64,000 nt of DNA, taken from positions 36,058,494 to 36,122,493 of the forward strand of contig NC_053045.1 of NCBI RefSeq assembly GCF_003473485.1, in the 5' to 3' direction. Numbering within the stretch: the first letter of the stretch is position 1; each line of letters opens with the position of its first letter. Position numbers and translations under genes: made by a program. This document shows positions 45,034 to 56,950 of the stretch, one piece after another. Below the pieces are notes generated by a model, which was not told where the DNA came from, made no database searches, and saw only the letters and a list, made by a program, of their open reading frames with translations. The stretch is from Medicago truncatula. Taxonomy: Eukaryota; Streptophyta; Magnoliopsida; Fabales; Fabaceae.

Positions 45034-45279
45034 CTACAACACGAATTTAATCAAAGATATGATCACTGCATAATCATCTACTTAAATTCTCTCTTTTTTT
45101 AAAGACCGTACTTAAATTCTTGAAATACATATCTTTGTAAGGATAATTTTGTGATTTCCTATGTAACTAAGTTGTAACTGACGATGTGACTCCCTCGATA
45201 GCTCTATAAATGTAGAGTCATTTATCTAATATGAACTTCATCCTATTAAAACGATGAAAAAACGGTATTTCCAAAATCA

Positions 45280-46145
45280 TTGAATTTGTCCGTATCGACG
45301 ACCAATTTGGATCTGACGAGTTTCACCTTTAGCAGTGATGGAAATGATTATGCAGAGCCCTTTTCGGCCTTTGGCAGGTTGAATAGTTTTGGCAATTCGT
45401 AATTGTACGGTTAAGGATACATAGATCCTAAACATATCAAGCGAGACACTTGTCGTTTTAGCTATGCATAATGATTCATCCGACTTTGCCAAAATTGAGT
45501 ATCTGGTCCGAGTCTTTGTTCCTTTACTTTTACCGGTATTCCTGATCAGAAAATATGTGGAAGCAGTCTTTCTTCTGTGAAACATGTAAATATTGCTGCA
45601 GACATTCATTTACATTGGGACGAGCCTCCAATGGTTCTATTGAGTTGGCTGCTAGGCCTTGCCAAAGTAAAGTCATTGACATTCTCTTCAACTACTCTTC
45701 AGGTACATTGGCATGTTCCGGGACTTTAATTTTACTTTCTTGTTAAGATTCTGTATGGTATTTCATGTATTTGTTTAATTAAAATCAATTGACATGCATA
45801 ACTGATCTTATTTCACTTTCATCCTTCATTGTTTAGATTCTCTCCTTAGTTCCTGATTTACTAGAGGTTAAGCTCCGTTCTTTGTGTTACTTGAAGTCGA
45901 TGGAAATAAAATTGGCACCACCTCAAGCACAAGGGTTATTACCCTAAATAGCGAAAAATCGCATGTTAAAGAAAGCTGCTGCCAAAGTCACGTGAAGAAG
46001 CTGACGGGTTACAAACAGAATTTGAAGCAGGTTCTGAACCACCTCCCATACCGGACGGAATAGTTAAACTCTTGCTTCAAAACTCGCCATCCGCAAAAGT
46101 TGACATCACAACAAAGTATCCGGGTGCTCTTAAGCTTGAGCAGGT
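45280..46145 (+). pseudogene. F-box/LRR (FBD-type) pseudogene
   Basis: Plus-strand frames, with several shifts and stops, read LTSFTFSSDGNDYAEPFSAF, LCSFTFTGIPDQKICGSSLS, then LLSWLLGLAKVKSLTFSS. After an intron (GT at 45703, acceptor before about 45838) come LVPDLLEVKLRSLCYLKSME, then KAAAKV and IPDGIVKLLLQNSPSAKVDI. This is the LRR/FBD half of a legume F-box protein; the F-box itself is missing. Such proteins serve as SCF ubiquitin-ligase substrate adaptors. Its 3' end abuts the break point of the truncated dirigent gene. Confidence 0.75.
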
Positions 46146-46306
46146 AGTTATTCCAATCTAACATACATTATTCTTTTAGTTTATTGCAAGTTGTGCTACA
46201 CAGTTTAGATATTTTCATTGTAGTTAATTTTGACTTTCCTTTGTTTTAGTTGATTGGTACTTTTGAAATATGCTTACTGCCCAGAGTCACTTTGGAAAAC
46301 ATTTTA

Positions 46307-46606
46307 CTAGATGGAGATTGACAAACGCTTCTTCATAATATCAGTGATTTTCTTGAAGAGTATGATGTTTCCAAACTGTGTAGCGAATGTTTTGGTCTTG
46401 TCTACAGGCTCAGCCACCTTGACCGCGCTTGGGTTTTTTCCGCTCAGTGTGTCGTGGAAATAGAATTGAAGATTTGTTTCTGTTTCTTTGTTCTTCTTTT
46501 TAAAACTTTTACCCCAATTCCCTGCTTTCAAATCCAAGCTTTGAATTGGTAGTGAAAGAATAGCACTCATTATAAGCATAATCACAAGCACATTTTGCTT
46601 AGACAT
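46307..46606 (-). pseudogene. Truncated dirigent gene
   Basis: The first 80 or so residues match the intact copy at 26175-26753 closely (signal peptide, NLQFYFHDTLSGKNPSAVKV, KTFATQFGNI). The similarity stops at about 46361 and the frame runs on for about 20 unrelated residues. More than half of the dirigent barrel is missing, so no functional product is expected. The TATA-like box and 5' flank are conserved with the intact copy. Confidence 0.88.
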
Positions 46607-46741
46607 TTTTTATGGATTATTTGTTCCAGCAGGTTTATGGCTTTTCGTTCTCTGTTGGGTGTATATAAATAGAACATTGCTCTTGTTGAGTTAGTCAGTC
46701 GTGTTACCTTTTTTTCTAGGTGTTTGGTATTGTTTGATGGA

Positions 46742-46953
46742 GAATATTTTAGAAACTTGCAATTTCAAGCGAAATTCCATCTAGCGAATTCATCCCAACT
46801 TTATATTCAGCCAGCCACTTTTATTGACTTCCACCTTTTGTTGTTGACTAACCCGTGAGTTCCGCTCAATTCCCAGTTTTCATTGGTTGGTTTTTGATTC
46901 GCTATGCTTTCGTGATGTTTCTATTTGCTTTATATAGCAATGCTGAATATTTT
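46742..46953. mobile_element. Insertion of about 194 bp flanked by 9-bp duplications
   Basis: GAATATTTT occurs at 46742-46750 and 46945-46953. The matching flank of the intact dirigent gene (near 26889) has a single copy followed directly by the shared sequence CACACTTT, so it represents the empty site. The ends (AGAAACTTGCAATTTC and, inverted, AGCATTGCTATATAAAG) are only weakly alike. A small MULE-type element is likely. Confidence 0.7.
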
Positions 46954-47559
46954 ACACACTTTATTCCCACAAAAATTTGAAATGTGGTTTAATAACAACA
47001 CTACAACTAATTAGGGTGGTCCACTACGGGTGCATTTGGGGTGTGAAAAGGAAAGACACAAAATAGACAATACAACTAATTTCAAGTTTTAACAATATGA
47101 GATGAGATAATTGCATAGAAGAGATAAAAGAAACTAAACAAAAATATATAAAATAAACAAGTATTGGTATGTGATCTTTTTAGTTTGACTTTTTTCCTTT
47201 TTAAATTGATTATTTTTCTCAAATTAGTTCTATATGTTGCATTAAATTTGTACAACTAACCTTTCCAAGTTATATTAAATTACGTTTTCAGTTAAGTTTA
47301 ACCATTTTCTCATATTAATTCATCTCTTGGATGCAGTCGAACAACCCAACTTTAAACTCTAATAAATATGCTTTGAAACATAACTTGGAGTGCAAGTCAT
47401 AGGATGACATAATGGTAAAAAATAATAAAGTACACATAAGTGATAACTAAATATGTGATATTGTACTTGTATTAATCAAATCCACAATCACCAGAAATCC
47501 ATCAGTCAAGTCTAGGTCCTAATATTATCCTTAAATTTCTTCGTATGAATGAAAAGCGA
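46954..47559. other. Spacer between truncated dirigent and intact amidase, no gene seen
   Basis: The first part (CCCACAAAAATTTGAAATGT) is shared with the left block. The rest is AT-rich, and the end should be the amidase 3' UTR. Confidence 0.4.
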
Positions 47560-50232
47560 CTAAGCGAGGGGTGGCTTCCTTGCCCTGGTAGCTTGCTCAA
47601 AATCATAAGCAATCTCAATCAGTTTCGGCTCAGTTCCCTTTAACCCTCCAAAACAGATTCCAAATGGCATCCCTTGCTTATCATATCCAGCTGGGACAGT
47701 GATTGCTGGATACCCTCCAATTGCCAACATTGGAGAAGCATCAGAGCCTATGGCCAACACTGCATCCAATTGATTCTTCTTTATCAAACTCTCAAACCCA
47801 TCTTTTGACAATTGATCCATCATCTTCAGTGCCTCAATTTCACTTTTTCCGAATCCGCTCGTCATTTCTGAAGCAATAAATAAATCTTGCCCATATTCAT
47901 TAGTCTTTTCCTGTTACAAGAAAACCATAAAACATATTCATTATGTGTATTGTCAGTATCATATAGCAAAATCCTTTGTTGTAAGTTCTTTTCATATGCT
48001 TTCCAAATGATACAAAGCATTTATGTCATATTAGTATCTTATGCATAATGCATAATAGAGATAGTTTAGATAAAATTTGAAAACATAAATGATAATATTC
48101 AAAATTATAATTTCCATGAGGTTTCTCCAGCTATTTGACCATTTAAAATTAAAAGTAAATGCATAGATACTTACTAATTTAGGGTTATTGATGTTGAATT
48201 CTATAATCTCAGCTAGAGACCTCACGGGAGAATAAGTGAGCTCCTGTAGATATTTGTTAATGGACAACTTGAATTCTGGAAGAAAGGTTATCATTTCACC
48301 ATTTTGAAAAGGGTCTAGAATGATACTTAAATTTTCTACTTCCAAATTTTCCACAACTTTTGCACCTCTTTCTCTTCAATTTGCAAATAAAACAAAAGCA
48401 ATCTCAGTACTGTTACTATAAAATTTGACATTCTTTTCATTTCATTGTCTATAGTGTAAATAAATAGTGTCACAGTGTGTGCTAGTGAGCAATTGGTTTG
48501 TGTTATGAATTATATTATATTGTATTTTTACCTCAACAGATTGAGATGATCCTCAAAGATGGAAATGACTTTGGATCCCTCATAAGGAATCAAAAATGGA
48601 TTCCTCAAAACACCTATTTTCTTTCCTTTGAGACCTTGTTTATTGAGGAATTGCTTATAACCACCTGAAGGTATAAACTTGGCTGCTGACTTTGTAGCTT
48701 CATAATCTCTTGTGTCAAATCCAACAATTACATCAAGCACATGAACTGCATCTGAAACTGTCCTGCAAATTGGCCTGTGCAAAATAGACATACATACATT
48801 CTCACATTTAAAATTAAAGGGAAAAACTACATCAGAAGTACTCTAACTTAATTTAAAATTTTAAACAGATTCTTTATTTATTTTTTTCGTTTAAAATTGA
48901 TCATTTATGTTTTAAAACGTCTAACACTAACCCGATGGTATCTTGACGAGGTGAAATTGGTATGACACCAGCCCTGCTACTGAGTCCAACAGTTGGCTTG
49001 ATTCCCACTACTGAATTGTGATCAGCTGGACAGATAATGGAGCCATCAGTTTCTGTCCCTAATGAAACTGTAACCATGTTTGTTGCCACTGAAATTGCAG
49101 ATCCAAAGCTAGACCCACATGGACTCTTAGACTCCACATAAGGATTCTGCAATAACATGTTACTAATCAGTAATACTATACTTAAATTAAAAATCAACCA
49201 ATATCAAAGTTAGCATATCACAAATGTCATTTGTGTCACTCTGAAATTACATTCTATTTTTAAGCCGATTTTTATATACAACTTCATTAAGTTCTTCTAC
49301 CTTTTTTTTTGAGAGACTTAAGTTCTTCTACTTCTTCTTTACTATACATATATATGTAGTATATCATGGACACTTCAGATAGATATTGTGTGAGTGTGTC
49401 CATTGTTGGACATCTATCAGTGTCCGACTCGGCACATGTATTTAAATTTAATTACTTTTTTTTTTAAATAATTATTGTTAGTGTGGTGTCTAGGGTTTGT
49501 ATCTATATCAATACTTCATAGTACATAACTTGGTGTCATGAAATTTTTTATATCTTTTTTGTAACCATGTAATTGGGGCATACACACCAGCTTTTGTCGA
49601 TGATTAAACTCTGTAGTGGATTCTCTCCACTCAACATGTTTTCATTCAGAGCGTTCAAACCCGAGACTTTATTTTAGAGATTAAGAGAGAGTGAAGTGAT
49701 GAGTACTAACCAATGCAAATCCACCTCTAGCGCACCAAGTTTTTGGCATGGTGGTAGAACGAGCGCCATACCACTCTGGGAGACTAGTTTTCCCCAGAAT
49801 AATGGCACCAGCATCCCTTAGCTTCGAAACCACGTGTGCATCACGTGGAACCTTTGATCCAAGCAATGCATAAGAACCTGCTGTTGTATTTAGTTTGTCA
49901 AAAGTTGCAATACTGTCTTTGATCAAAACAGGTATCCCATGAAGCAACGAACGGTCACGATCTTCTTGTCTCTCGCAATCAGCCTTGTCCGCTTGATCTC
50001 GTGCGTCAGGATTGAGTTCCAATACAGCACCAAGTATTGGATTCAGCACCTTGATTCTGTGCAAGTAAAAGTCAACGAGTTGTCTTGAAGTGAGTTTGTT
50101 TAGAGTGAAGGCATCTTGTATGTCTTCTATGGTGGATTCATCGATTGTAAAATCTGAACATTCATCTATTGCATTGATAAATGCCACTGCAAATAACATC
50201 AAAGAAATACAAACTTTGGTTCTTGTTGCCAT
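47560..50232 (-). CDS. Amidase-signature family hydrolase, intact
   Basis: Five exons fit GT-AG rules and phase: 49711-50232, 48932-49146, 48532-48774, 48175-48373 and 47560-47910, giving 1530 nt and 509 residues. A hydrophobic N terminus (CISLMLFAVAFINA) looks like a signal peptide. The amidase signature is complete: Lys105 in PVLIKDSI, cis-Ser186 in CGSSFGSA and nucleophile Ser210 in GTETDGSIICPA. The 24-residue spacing of the two Ser is that of the family. C-terminal blocks IGGYPAITVPAGYD and PFGICFGGLKGTEP are intact. The enzyme should hydrolyse an amide; the substrate is unknown. Its closest type is the plant amidase group that includes Arabidopsis At4g34880. It is the functional member of the pair with 28992-34630. 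The start at 50232 is preferred over the Met at 50253, matching the pseudogene's start. Confidence 0.92.
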
Positions 50233-52052
50233 CTTTTTATTTGTTTGTAACAAACTGAATGCTACCTTGGTGATTAGTTATTCAAATAAGATAAAATTGG
50301 GAGGGATCTCGTAATCTTCGTAAACACTAGTTTAACTACTTTATTACTAACAGTAACAGCGAATATCCTTTAAGTCTCGTCAAGTCAACTTATCGAGTAG
50401 ATAACAAATATAGTAAAAAAATAATGTTATACTCCCTCGCTTATTTTTAAGTGTTGTTTGACACAGTTGTTCAAAACAAAACAAAAAAAGATTTTTGACT
50501 AGGGATTAAGCATTTATGTTTAACTGTCCTTTTAGTATCTTAAAGATATGATTTGTCAATTATAACATTTTTTAATTACTCTTATCCTTTTTAATAAAAT
50601 TAGTTAATGTTATGTACTTGGAAATCTAAAGTTTGTTTTTAAACGATATGTATTTGGAAAACTAAAGTTTGTTTTTCTTAAACAATATTTTTTTTTAAAA
50701 AATAAAGTTTCTTTTTTGTTATGTAATTTGATTATTGATAATTGTTTGATATGAGAGAGAAGTATTATTTAGTTACTGGACAAAAAAATTAGTCACGCTT
50801 ATATTTTATGTCCAAGTCCGCCCCTGCTTAGTACTTATGATGATTTTTTTTTAAAAGAAACTAAATTAGTCCACATAAATTGGCACCGAAGATAATGAAC
50901 ACAGTCGTATATCTCAAGCCAATACCACCAAGTTGGTTTAGTAACTTATGATGATTATATTGTGGGAATTTCAAATTCATGGTGAATAATGTGATGTAGA
51001 TTATGATCTAAGCTTTTAGTTTACTTCTTTTGGTACTTGGAGATTCAAATCTCACCTTGTTAGATTGTTCGCGTATTTGGAGTGAACTAGAATTGTTAGA
51101 TATATTTACTTTTCAAAACAGGAATGGTGACTCGAATCAATCTTTTAGTCCTTTCACCATGATTTGAATCCCACGTACTAGAGAGAGTGAAAAATCAAAA
51201 AATTGCAGTACGACTAGAGATCACTTGTAGGGATAGCTCTAGTCACCCTATGCATAAATTTTTGGAAAACTTTTGAAGACTAACCAACCAAACGAAAGAG
51301 CATTTACGAGCACTAGAAACATACACCCAACGTGTTCTTACCACCTCGGTATTTTTAGAGGAGATAAACATCTCCAATGCTTTCAGAAAGTTGGTTTGGG
51401 CATTTCATGACAACAGATCGTGTACGAAAACAACACATAACTCGTTCCAAAGTTGAACATAGCTATTAATCCCAGGCGCTTAATACTCACAATATCAAAA
51501 CAATCACCATCTTCACCATGTACACGAATATTTACTTGGTACTGTTATTATATGCAACACATTTTTTATGATGTAACTAGATTAGAATCCATTCTGCAGA
51601 TGCCATAGCAAAACGTCTTCCTCTACTACTCTCAAAAAATAGGGAATCGGAATAGTTAAGTCATGCATACAATGGCCAAACAAATATATTTTCAAGTTGA
51701 ACATTAATAATATCAATAAAAAATAGACAGGGAAGCAGAAAACCACATGAATACCAAAACCAGCAGTTCGCCGCTATGCTTATACTGTTATACAGAAAAT
51801 GAGTTGATGAAATTTTAACCGATTACGGTAACATTCAGCTACAAACATAGCCATAAATACTGAAACTGCCTAAGCTACCAACATACCTATCAAAAATGTC
51901 TTTTACCAGTTTTAGTCGTGTCTCACAATAAAGAACATGTAAGTAAAAACAAAACTTCAATGGGTAACAAAAAAATAAGTTTCAGATATTCAATGTTTCG
52001 TTCCAACTCCCTTGTCAATCTATCTGTAGGGATAAAAGTAATTGATAGCTCT
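50233..52052. other. Intergenic DNA between amidase and eIF4B, no gene seen
   Basis: AT-rich. A lone mariner-like end (TACTCCCTCGCTTATTTTTA) is at about 50431. The open frame at 51918-52103 lies partly across the eIF4B last exon on the other strand and is not considered real. Confidence 0.4.
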
Positions 52053-53884
52053 TTAGTTTTCTTCGACGTGTTCCTCCTCCACTTTCTCAGCACTACATTA
52101 TAAAGTCAAGAGCAACATAAGTAAGCCAAATAGACAATACAATCTAAGACATAAACAGAAACAGAAACACTGCAGCTTGCATATGAGACAGCTAACCCAA
52201 TGACACTCTTGTCCTCCATAAGAGACAGCACCACTACTTAACAACCAAATCCTCACAGAGACAAGAAAAAGTACAGAAACCAATAAATGTTCAACTCAGT
52301 TTGAAGGCAGGCAGGTTATGCAAGACTCGGTAGCAGAATCCGTAGCTAAGTTTTACAACACAGGAGTTGTTAAGAAACTGTTCATAAATCTCAAAAAATT
52401 GGCATGCTAAAAATTGTTTAGTGGAAGTACATACATCACAAGTGAAAGCTACAAGCATATTGTTTTTGATATTATATAAAGTAGGATACACACAAACAAG
52501 AAAAACAAATCACTTTGGCATACAAGTTAAAAGTGAAGCAAAATTGAAAGTAAGTAAACTACCATCCCAAAGCACATCATATTGGAATGTATTAACAAAC
52601 CAATTTGTTCATGAACTACAATCACTATAAAAACCTAATTATAGCCCAAAACACTACAAACAACTAACAAGAATACTCAAGAACAAATAATGAAAAATCA
52701 AAAGTCTAATACTACTATGTTGCATTCAAAACGTTATTGGTAACAAACCTTTCAGAACGACCATCATCAGATGGTGAAGATTTCCTCCAACTCCTCTCAG
52801 ATCGATCTTCACCGCGCCCATTTCCAGAACCAAAACCCCTCTTTCCAAATCCTTCAACCACTGCAGTCTCCTTAATCTTCATGGTCTCAAGCTGCTCATC
52901 AATCTTCTTCCAATCCTGACCTTTCTCAGCCAAAACCTGCTCCCTTGGCCTTGCCTCACCAAACGGATTTGCACCCTTAGGCTTTGCTACATTCCCAGAA
53001 ACAACACCACCATTAGTATTAGTAGCAACAGCATCCTGATTTTCATTACTCACCGGCGCTGTTCTTGGTTGCAAAACAAGCCTAGGCCTTCCACCACCAC
53101 CACTGCCGTTACCAACATTCTCGTTTCTCTCACTTCCAACACTGAATTCACCTTTCTTCTTATTCCAATTATCGGAATCCGCACCACCACTAACACCAAA
53201 CCCTACTTTCCTCTCCCTATCAAACCCACCACCACCAACACCACCACCGGAACCAAATCTCCGTCCCTCCGATGGCACCTTACCCGAAACCCAACTATCT
53301 GATCCATCAGCCCGCGACTGAGAATCAAAAAACCCACCTCCACCTCCACCTCTCTCCCTTCTCTCAAACCCATTCCCAACAACAGCCTTCTTCCCAGCAG
53401 CCCAATTATCAATTTCATCAGCCCTCGACGGCCCCGAATCCCGACTCGAATCTCTATCCCTACCATTCCTTCTCCCATCCTCAGAAACCCTAGAACCCGA
53501 ACCAGAACCCCATCTCGAAACAGAACTCTCATCACTCCTTGTCCTGTCCCTATCACCGTAAGATCTAAACCCACCACCAATCTTAGTCCGGTCCCGTTCA
53601 AGTTCCTCAGCGGTTCGCTGACGTGGACCGGTGGGAAGATCAACCGGATCTTGAGCTGTATAAGAAGAAACAGGTTTAGCAGTGAACTCAGCCAAACTTA
53701 GGGTCTGTGCTTTCTTCTTTTTAGGTTTTGTTGCGGCGGCGACAGCGAGGGAAGGGAATTCCGCAAGTGGTTTGGTTTCAACAACGTTGTTGGTGGTGTG
53801 TTGTTGAAGAAGTTCAGCTTCGTGTTCTTCGGAATCAAGTGCCCATGCACCTGGTTTGGACCAAGCAGATACAGTAGCCGCCAT
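52053..53884 (-). CDS. Eukaryotic translation initiation factor 4B, plant type
   Basis: The main exon is 52749-53884. A donor (GAAAG|GTTTGT) leaves phase 2 and joins an exon of only 40 nt at 52053-52092 (TGTAG acceptor), coding AEKVEEEHVEEN and a stop. The total is 391 residues. The start is MAATVSAWSKPGAWALDSEE, chosen over the upstream Met at 54013 because it matches the family's N terminus. Features in order: the WxxPGAWAL N-terminal block, FPSLAVAAATKPKKKK, LPTGPRQRTAEELERD, GGGFRSYG, the SGPSRADEIDNWAAGKK and SRADGSDSWVSGK repeats, Gly/Arg-rich linkers, RPRLVLQPRTAPV and NPFGEARPREQVLAEKG, and a charged tail. Plant eIF4B binds RNA and helps eIF4A/eIF4F and PABP in cap-dependent initiation. 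It resembles Arabidopsis eIF4B2 (At1g13020) but is shorter. Confidence 0.92.
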
Positions 53885-53994
53885 GTTGTCTCTCTCTTTC
53901 TTCTTGTTGTTCTTCTTCGATCTTTTCGATTGTTTTCTTAAACACTCTCTCTCGTAGATTGCGTTTTTTGGCAGCAAAACTCTCGTAGACCCGT

Positions 53995-54002
53995 TATATA
54001 TA
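53995..54002 (-). promoter_or_regulatory. TATA-like box of the eIF4B gene
   Basis: TATATATA about 110 bp upstream of the ATG, followed by a CT-rich leader (on the coding strand GA-rich). Confidence 0.4.
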
Positions 54003-54774
54003 ACGCCATCCAATGCCCCAAATGAACGGTGCAGATTTAATCTTAGTTTAATGAGGATTGATTCTTAATTAATTAATTAATTAAAAGACGGGTCAAAACA
54101 ATATTAATTAGTTATTTTTTTCAAAAGATTTTTTTTTTTATGAGCAGAGTTTGAACCATATATTATGCATTTTTCATATCAATTATTGAACTGGGCTCAC
54201 GATGACTGTTACAAAGGATTTAAAAGATAGGATCTTTATGTTTTTTTATTAGATTAAAAGATAATTATTAAACAAAGAATAAATTGTGCAAATTTAAATA
54301 TAATATTAAATATTAAAATATACCCCCTTCAAATATCACTTTCAAACAGCTTTCTTTTTATCTTTTTATATATAAAATTTCTGTGGTCTATATTCGGTTT
54401 TGGTTTTAAATTTTAAGCATTAGTATATTGTTAAGTGAAATTATATTTTTTTCAATCATTTTGGTACAACTTTTGTACAATTTTCTCTCCCATATTCACA
54501 TTATGTTTTTATTATCTCTCTTATTTTTTTTTTCTCCATTATGTTTCACTAATAAGAAGAGAGAACATCATTACTCTATTGTTAATGTAAAACCTATTTT
54601 CTAGTCAAGTTGGCTAGTGGCAAGAGTGCACACATTTAAATGTGGAGAAGTAAAATGTTTTTGAACTCTAGTCCCTTGTTGTGGTATAGTCCAAATGGTA
54701 AACAATTTATATCTTTCAAACATGTCATTGGTATAAGTTTTTATGAACATTTATTTATTTTCATATAGATAACT
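54003..54774. other. Upstream flank of eIF4B, no gene seen
   Basis: It includes AATTAATTAATTAATTAA (54066-54084). A possible degenerate SINE-like stretch (CTAGTCAAGTTGGCTAGTGG, 54601) is too decayed to call. Confidence 0.4.
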
Positions 54775-56335
54775 AGTTACAAACTTGTGCTTCGCACGGG
54801 TTCAATAACGTATTCGATAAAAAAAAATCGAAAGAAGAGATGTTAAAACGACGGAACATTGTGATTCATCATAAAATATGTATGGGCTGATTAACTTATC
54901 ACCTACCTCTAACATATGTTCTCGGCAAAATTCGAACCATTGGTCGCCTAATTATTTTTTGTAACTTGCTCTCTTTGCCGTTATCAAGCGACACTTATAC
55001 CTTTTTTGAGTTTGTTTGTCGATGAGTGTGATTGTTTTCCGTCTTCCTTTTAGATATGTCATTGATATCTCATTTGAGAATTGCTAGGTATAAAACAAAT
55101 TGTAGTGTTAATTAGAAGTTATATATATGTACATTTCTAAAACATTTACCAAAACATTATAAAGATTTACTGTAGGAAAAGAGCATGTTTTATTTTGTTC
55201 AAGAGATTAGAAAAACAACATTACAATTAACATGATACTAATTGAAACCAATGAAAGAACCAACAATGTGCAGATTAACGTTACATAATAGTTAGGTTTA
55301 TAAAAGAGATTGCAAGTTTCATAAACTAACCAAAAGGGATTTTTGCCAATATTTACACCAGACACAATGAAAAAAAAACAAATGACATCCCAAAGTCAAG
55401 ATAGTTTACGACTATAGTCCAAAGCAATACGTCAAAATAGTAGAAGTTCAAATAGTTCAACAACAAAGATCTACTTTGGAACAACTCGAATTTGTAAGTT
55501 CTTCTGTGACTTTTCGAGATCAAAGATGAGCTTACCAACTTCTTCCATCACTCGTTATATGCAGAAATTGAACCACTGCCCACCTAAGTAACTTTCATAG
55601 CTTGTTCTATCGACGGTAATGAGGTGACAGTTATATTGTCTCTGTGTCTGGTCATCATTGAGAGTGATTGTTTTGCGCTTTCCTTTTAGAATTGTTCTTG
55701 ACACCTCGTTTGGGAAATGCTAAACAGGAAAATAACTACAATATTAGTCTAATGCATATTTACATAGATAAGATGTATGCGAATATAGTTACATATAATT
55801 TATAAAATAAAGGTAGCATAACTGATTTTAAACTAAAGAAAATGTAGCATGACTTCTAATTTATCTTCCTATAAAGTCTAGATAAATGCATGCATGTACA
55901 TTATATGTACCCCGTTGACCAATTAACATTGTTGAAACAAATGGAAATTAAGCATCACTTTCGCATGTGCATATATAGCTAGCACCATTTGACATTGGTG
56001 TCTTCGAACATTTGGTGCAACTCTCAAAATACAATCCAAACTGGTTATGATTGAATTTAGTTTTTTTTCAAATAGTGATGCAATATGTTTCCTAACACAA
56101 ATTATGCACATGAAATAAAGAATAATGCAATATGTATTTTTAATTTGTGCGTAAAAAAACTCAAAGCATGTTAGTGCATAAAAAAAGCAGACATTGACTA
56201 AGTTTATAAATTCAGCAATTGGCCTAACCTGAGACAGTTTGAAAAAATTGTTGTACGAAGTACGTTGAGAAGAAGTCGAACTCTGACTTTAGTTCTAACT
56301 GAAGCTTTGACTCTGAGCTTGAGAAGTGTTAAAGT
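54772..56335 (-). mobile_element. Helitron-like fragment 2 with RPA-like exons
   Basis: On the minus strand it ends CCCGTGCGAAGCACAAG then TTTGTAACTAG followed by T: a short hairpin (GTGC-GAA-GCAC) and CTAG terminus as in Helitrons, at 54775-54810. Coding fragments in the same orientation are ESCTKCSKTPMSNGASYICT (about 55975-56040, RPA1 zinc-finger pattern) and FPNEVSRTILKGKRKTITLN through SYESYLGGQWFNFC (about 55560-55720), preceded by an acceptor-like TTTAG. A further partial copy of the latter exon is at about 55010-55090. The 5' end is not resolved. No Rep/helicase was seen. Confidence 0.6.
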
Positions 56336-56726
56336 CACGACAACAATTCAAGAAACATGTTCAAAAAACAATCAAATCGGATTGTGAAATAATAAGTTAC
56401 TCTAACATTGTATTGTGAAATCATAATGCAAACTTACTAAGTCTTAAACTTTTCAACAACCGGATGATGTAGGTTGATGAGCAGCCTCGAACCTGACCAA
56501 TTGTTACATATATTTGGGTTGTTATTGACTACAAAATGGAAGCAAAGAACTCAAGAAAAATAGATGGTAAATGATAAAGCTACGAAGTATTTTTCCCATA
56601 GTGTTGCATCAACTATATTCCCACTACATAAGGAAAGACATCTTTCGAGTCATCATCAAATTTATACAAAATCTTATCATCTGATGGTGAAAAAATAGAA
56701 AATAATACATTTTCTATTTAGCAATG

Positions 56727-56781
56727 TTTAGTTTTTTTGAATAAGAAAAAGATATGCATAGTTTGTTACGATATAAAGGTG

Positions 56782-56862
<81 letters not shown>

Positions 56863-56950
56863 CATCTATATCTTTTTTGAAGAAAAGACATCTACAATTT
56901 TACTTTTAATTAAAATTAAAATTTTATAAAAATTGTACGCAATTGCGATA
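56727..56950. mobile_element. Fragment of the PIF/Harbinger element at 36728-38625
   Basis: ATGTTTAGTTTTTTTGAATA through AAGATATGCATAGTTTGTTA, and then the TTTACTTTTAATTAAAAT part after the AT run, match 37903-38050 of the Harbinger element. The AT microsatellite splits the match. Confidence 0.6.
56784..56860. repeat. AT dinucleotide microsatellite, about 38 units
   Basis: An uninterrupted run of AT/TA for 77 bp. Confidence 0.95.

Noticed and set aside
45277-45609. 110-residue minus-strand frame
   Set aside because: The plus strand of the same stretch reads as F-box/LRR protein, so this is its antisense shadow.
53203-53643. 146-residue minus-strand frame
   Set aside because: Out-of-frame shadow of the Gly/Arg-rich eIF4B coding sequence.
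54601-54720. Third SINE-like stretch
   Set aside because: Box A is only partly recognisable and box B is missing; too decayed to support.
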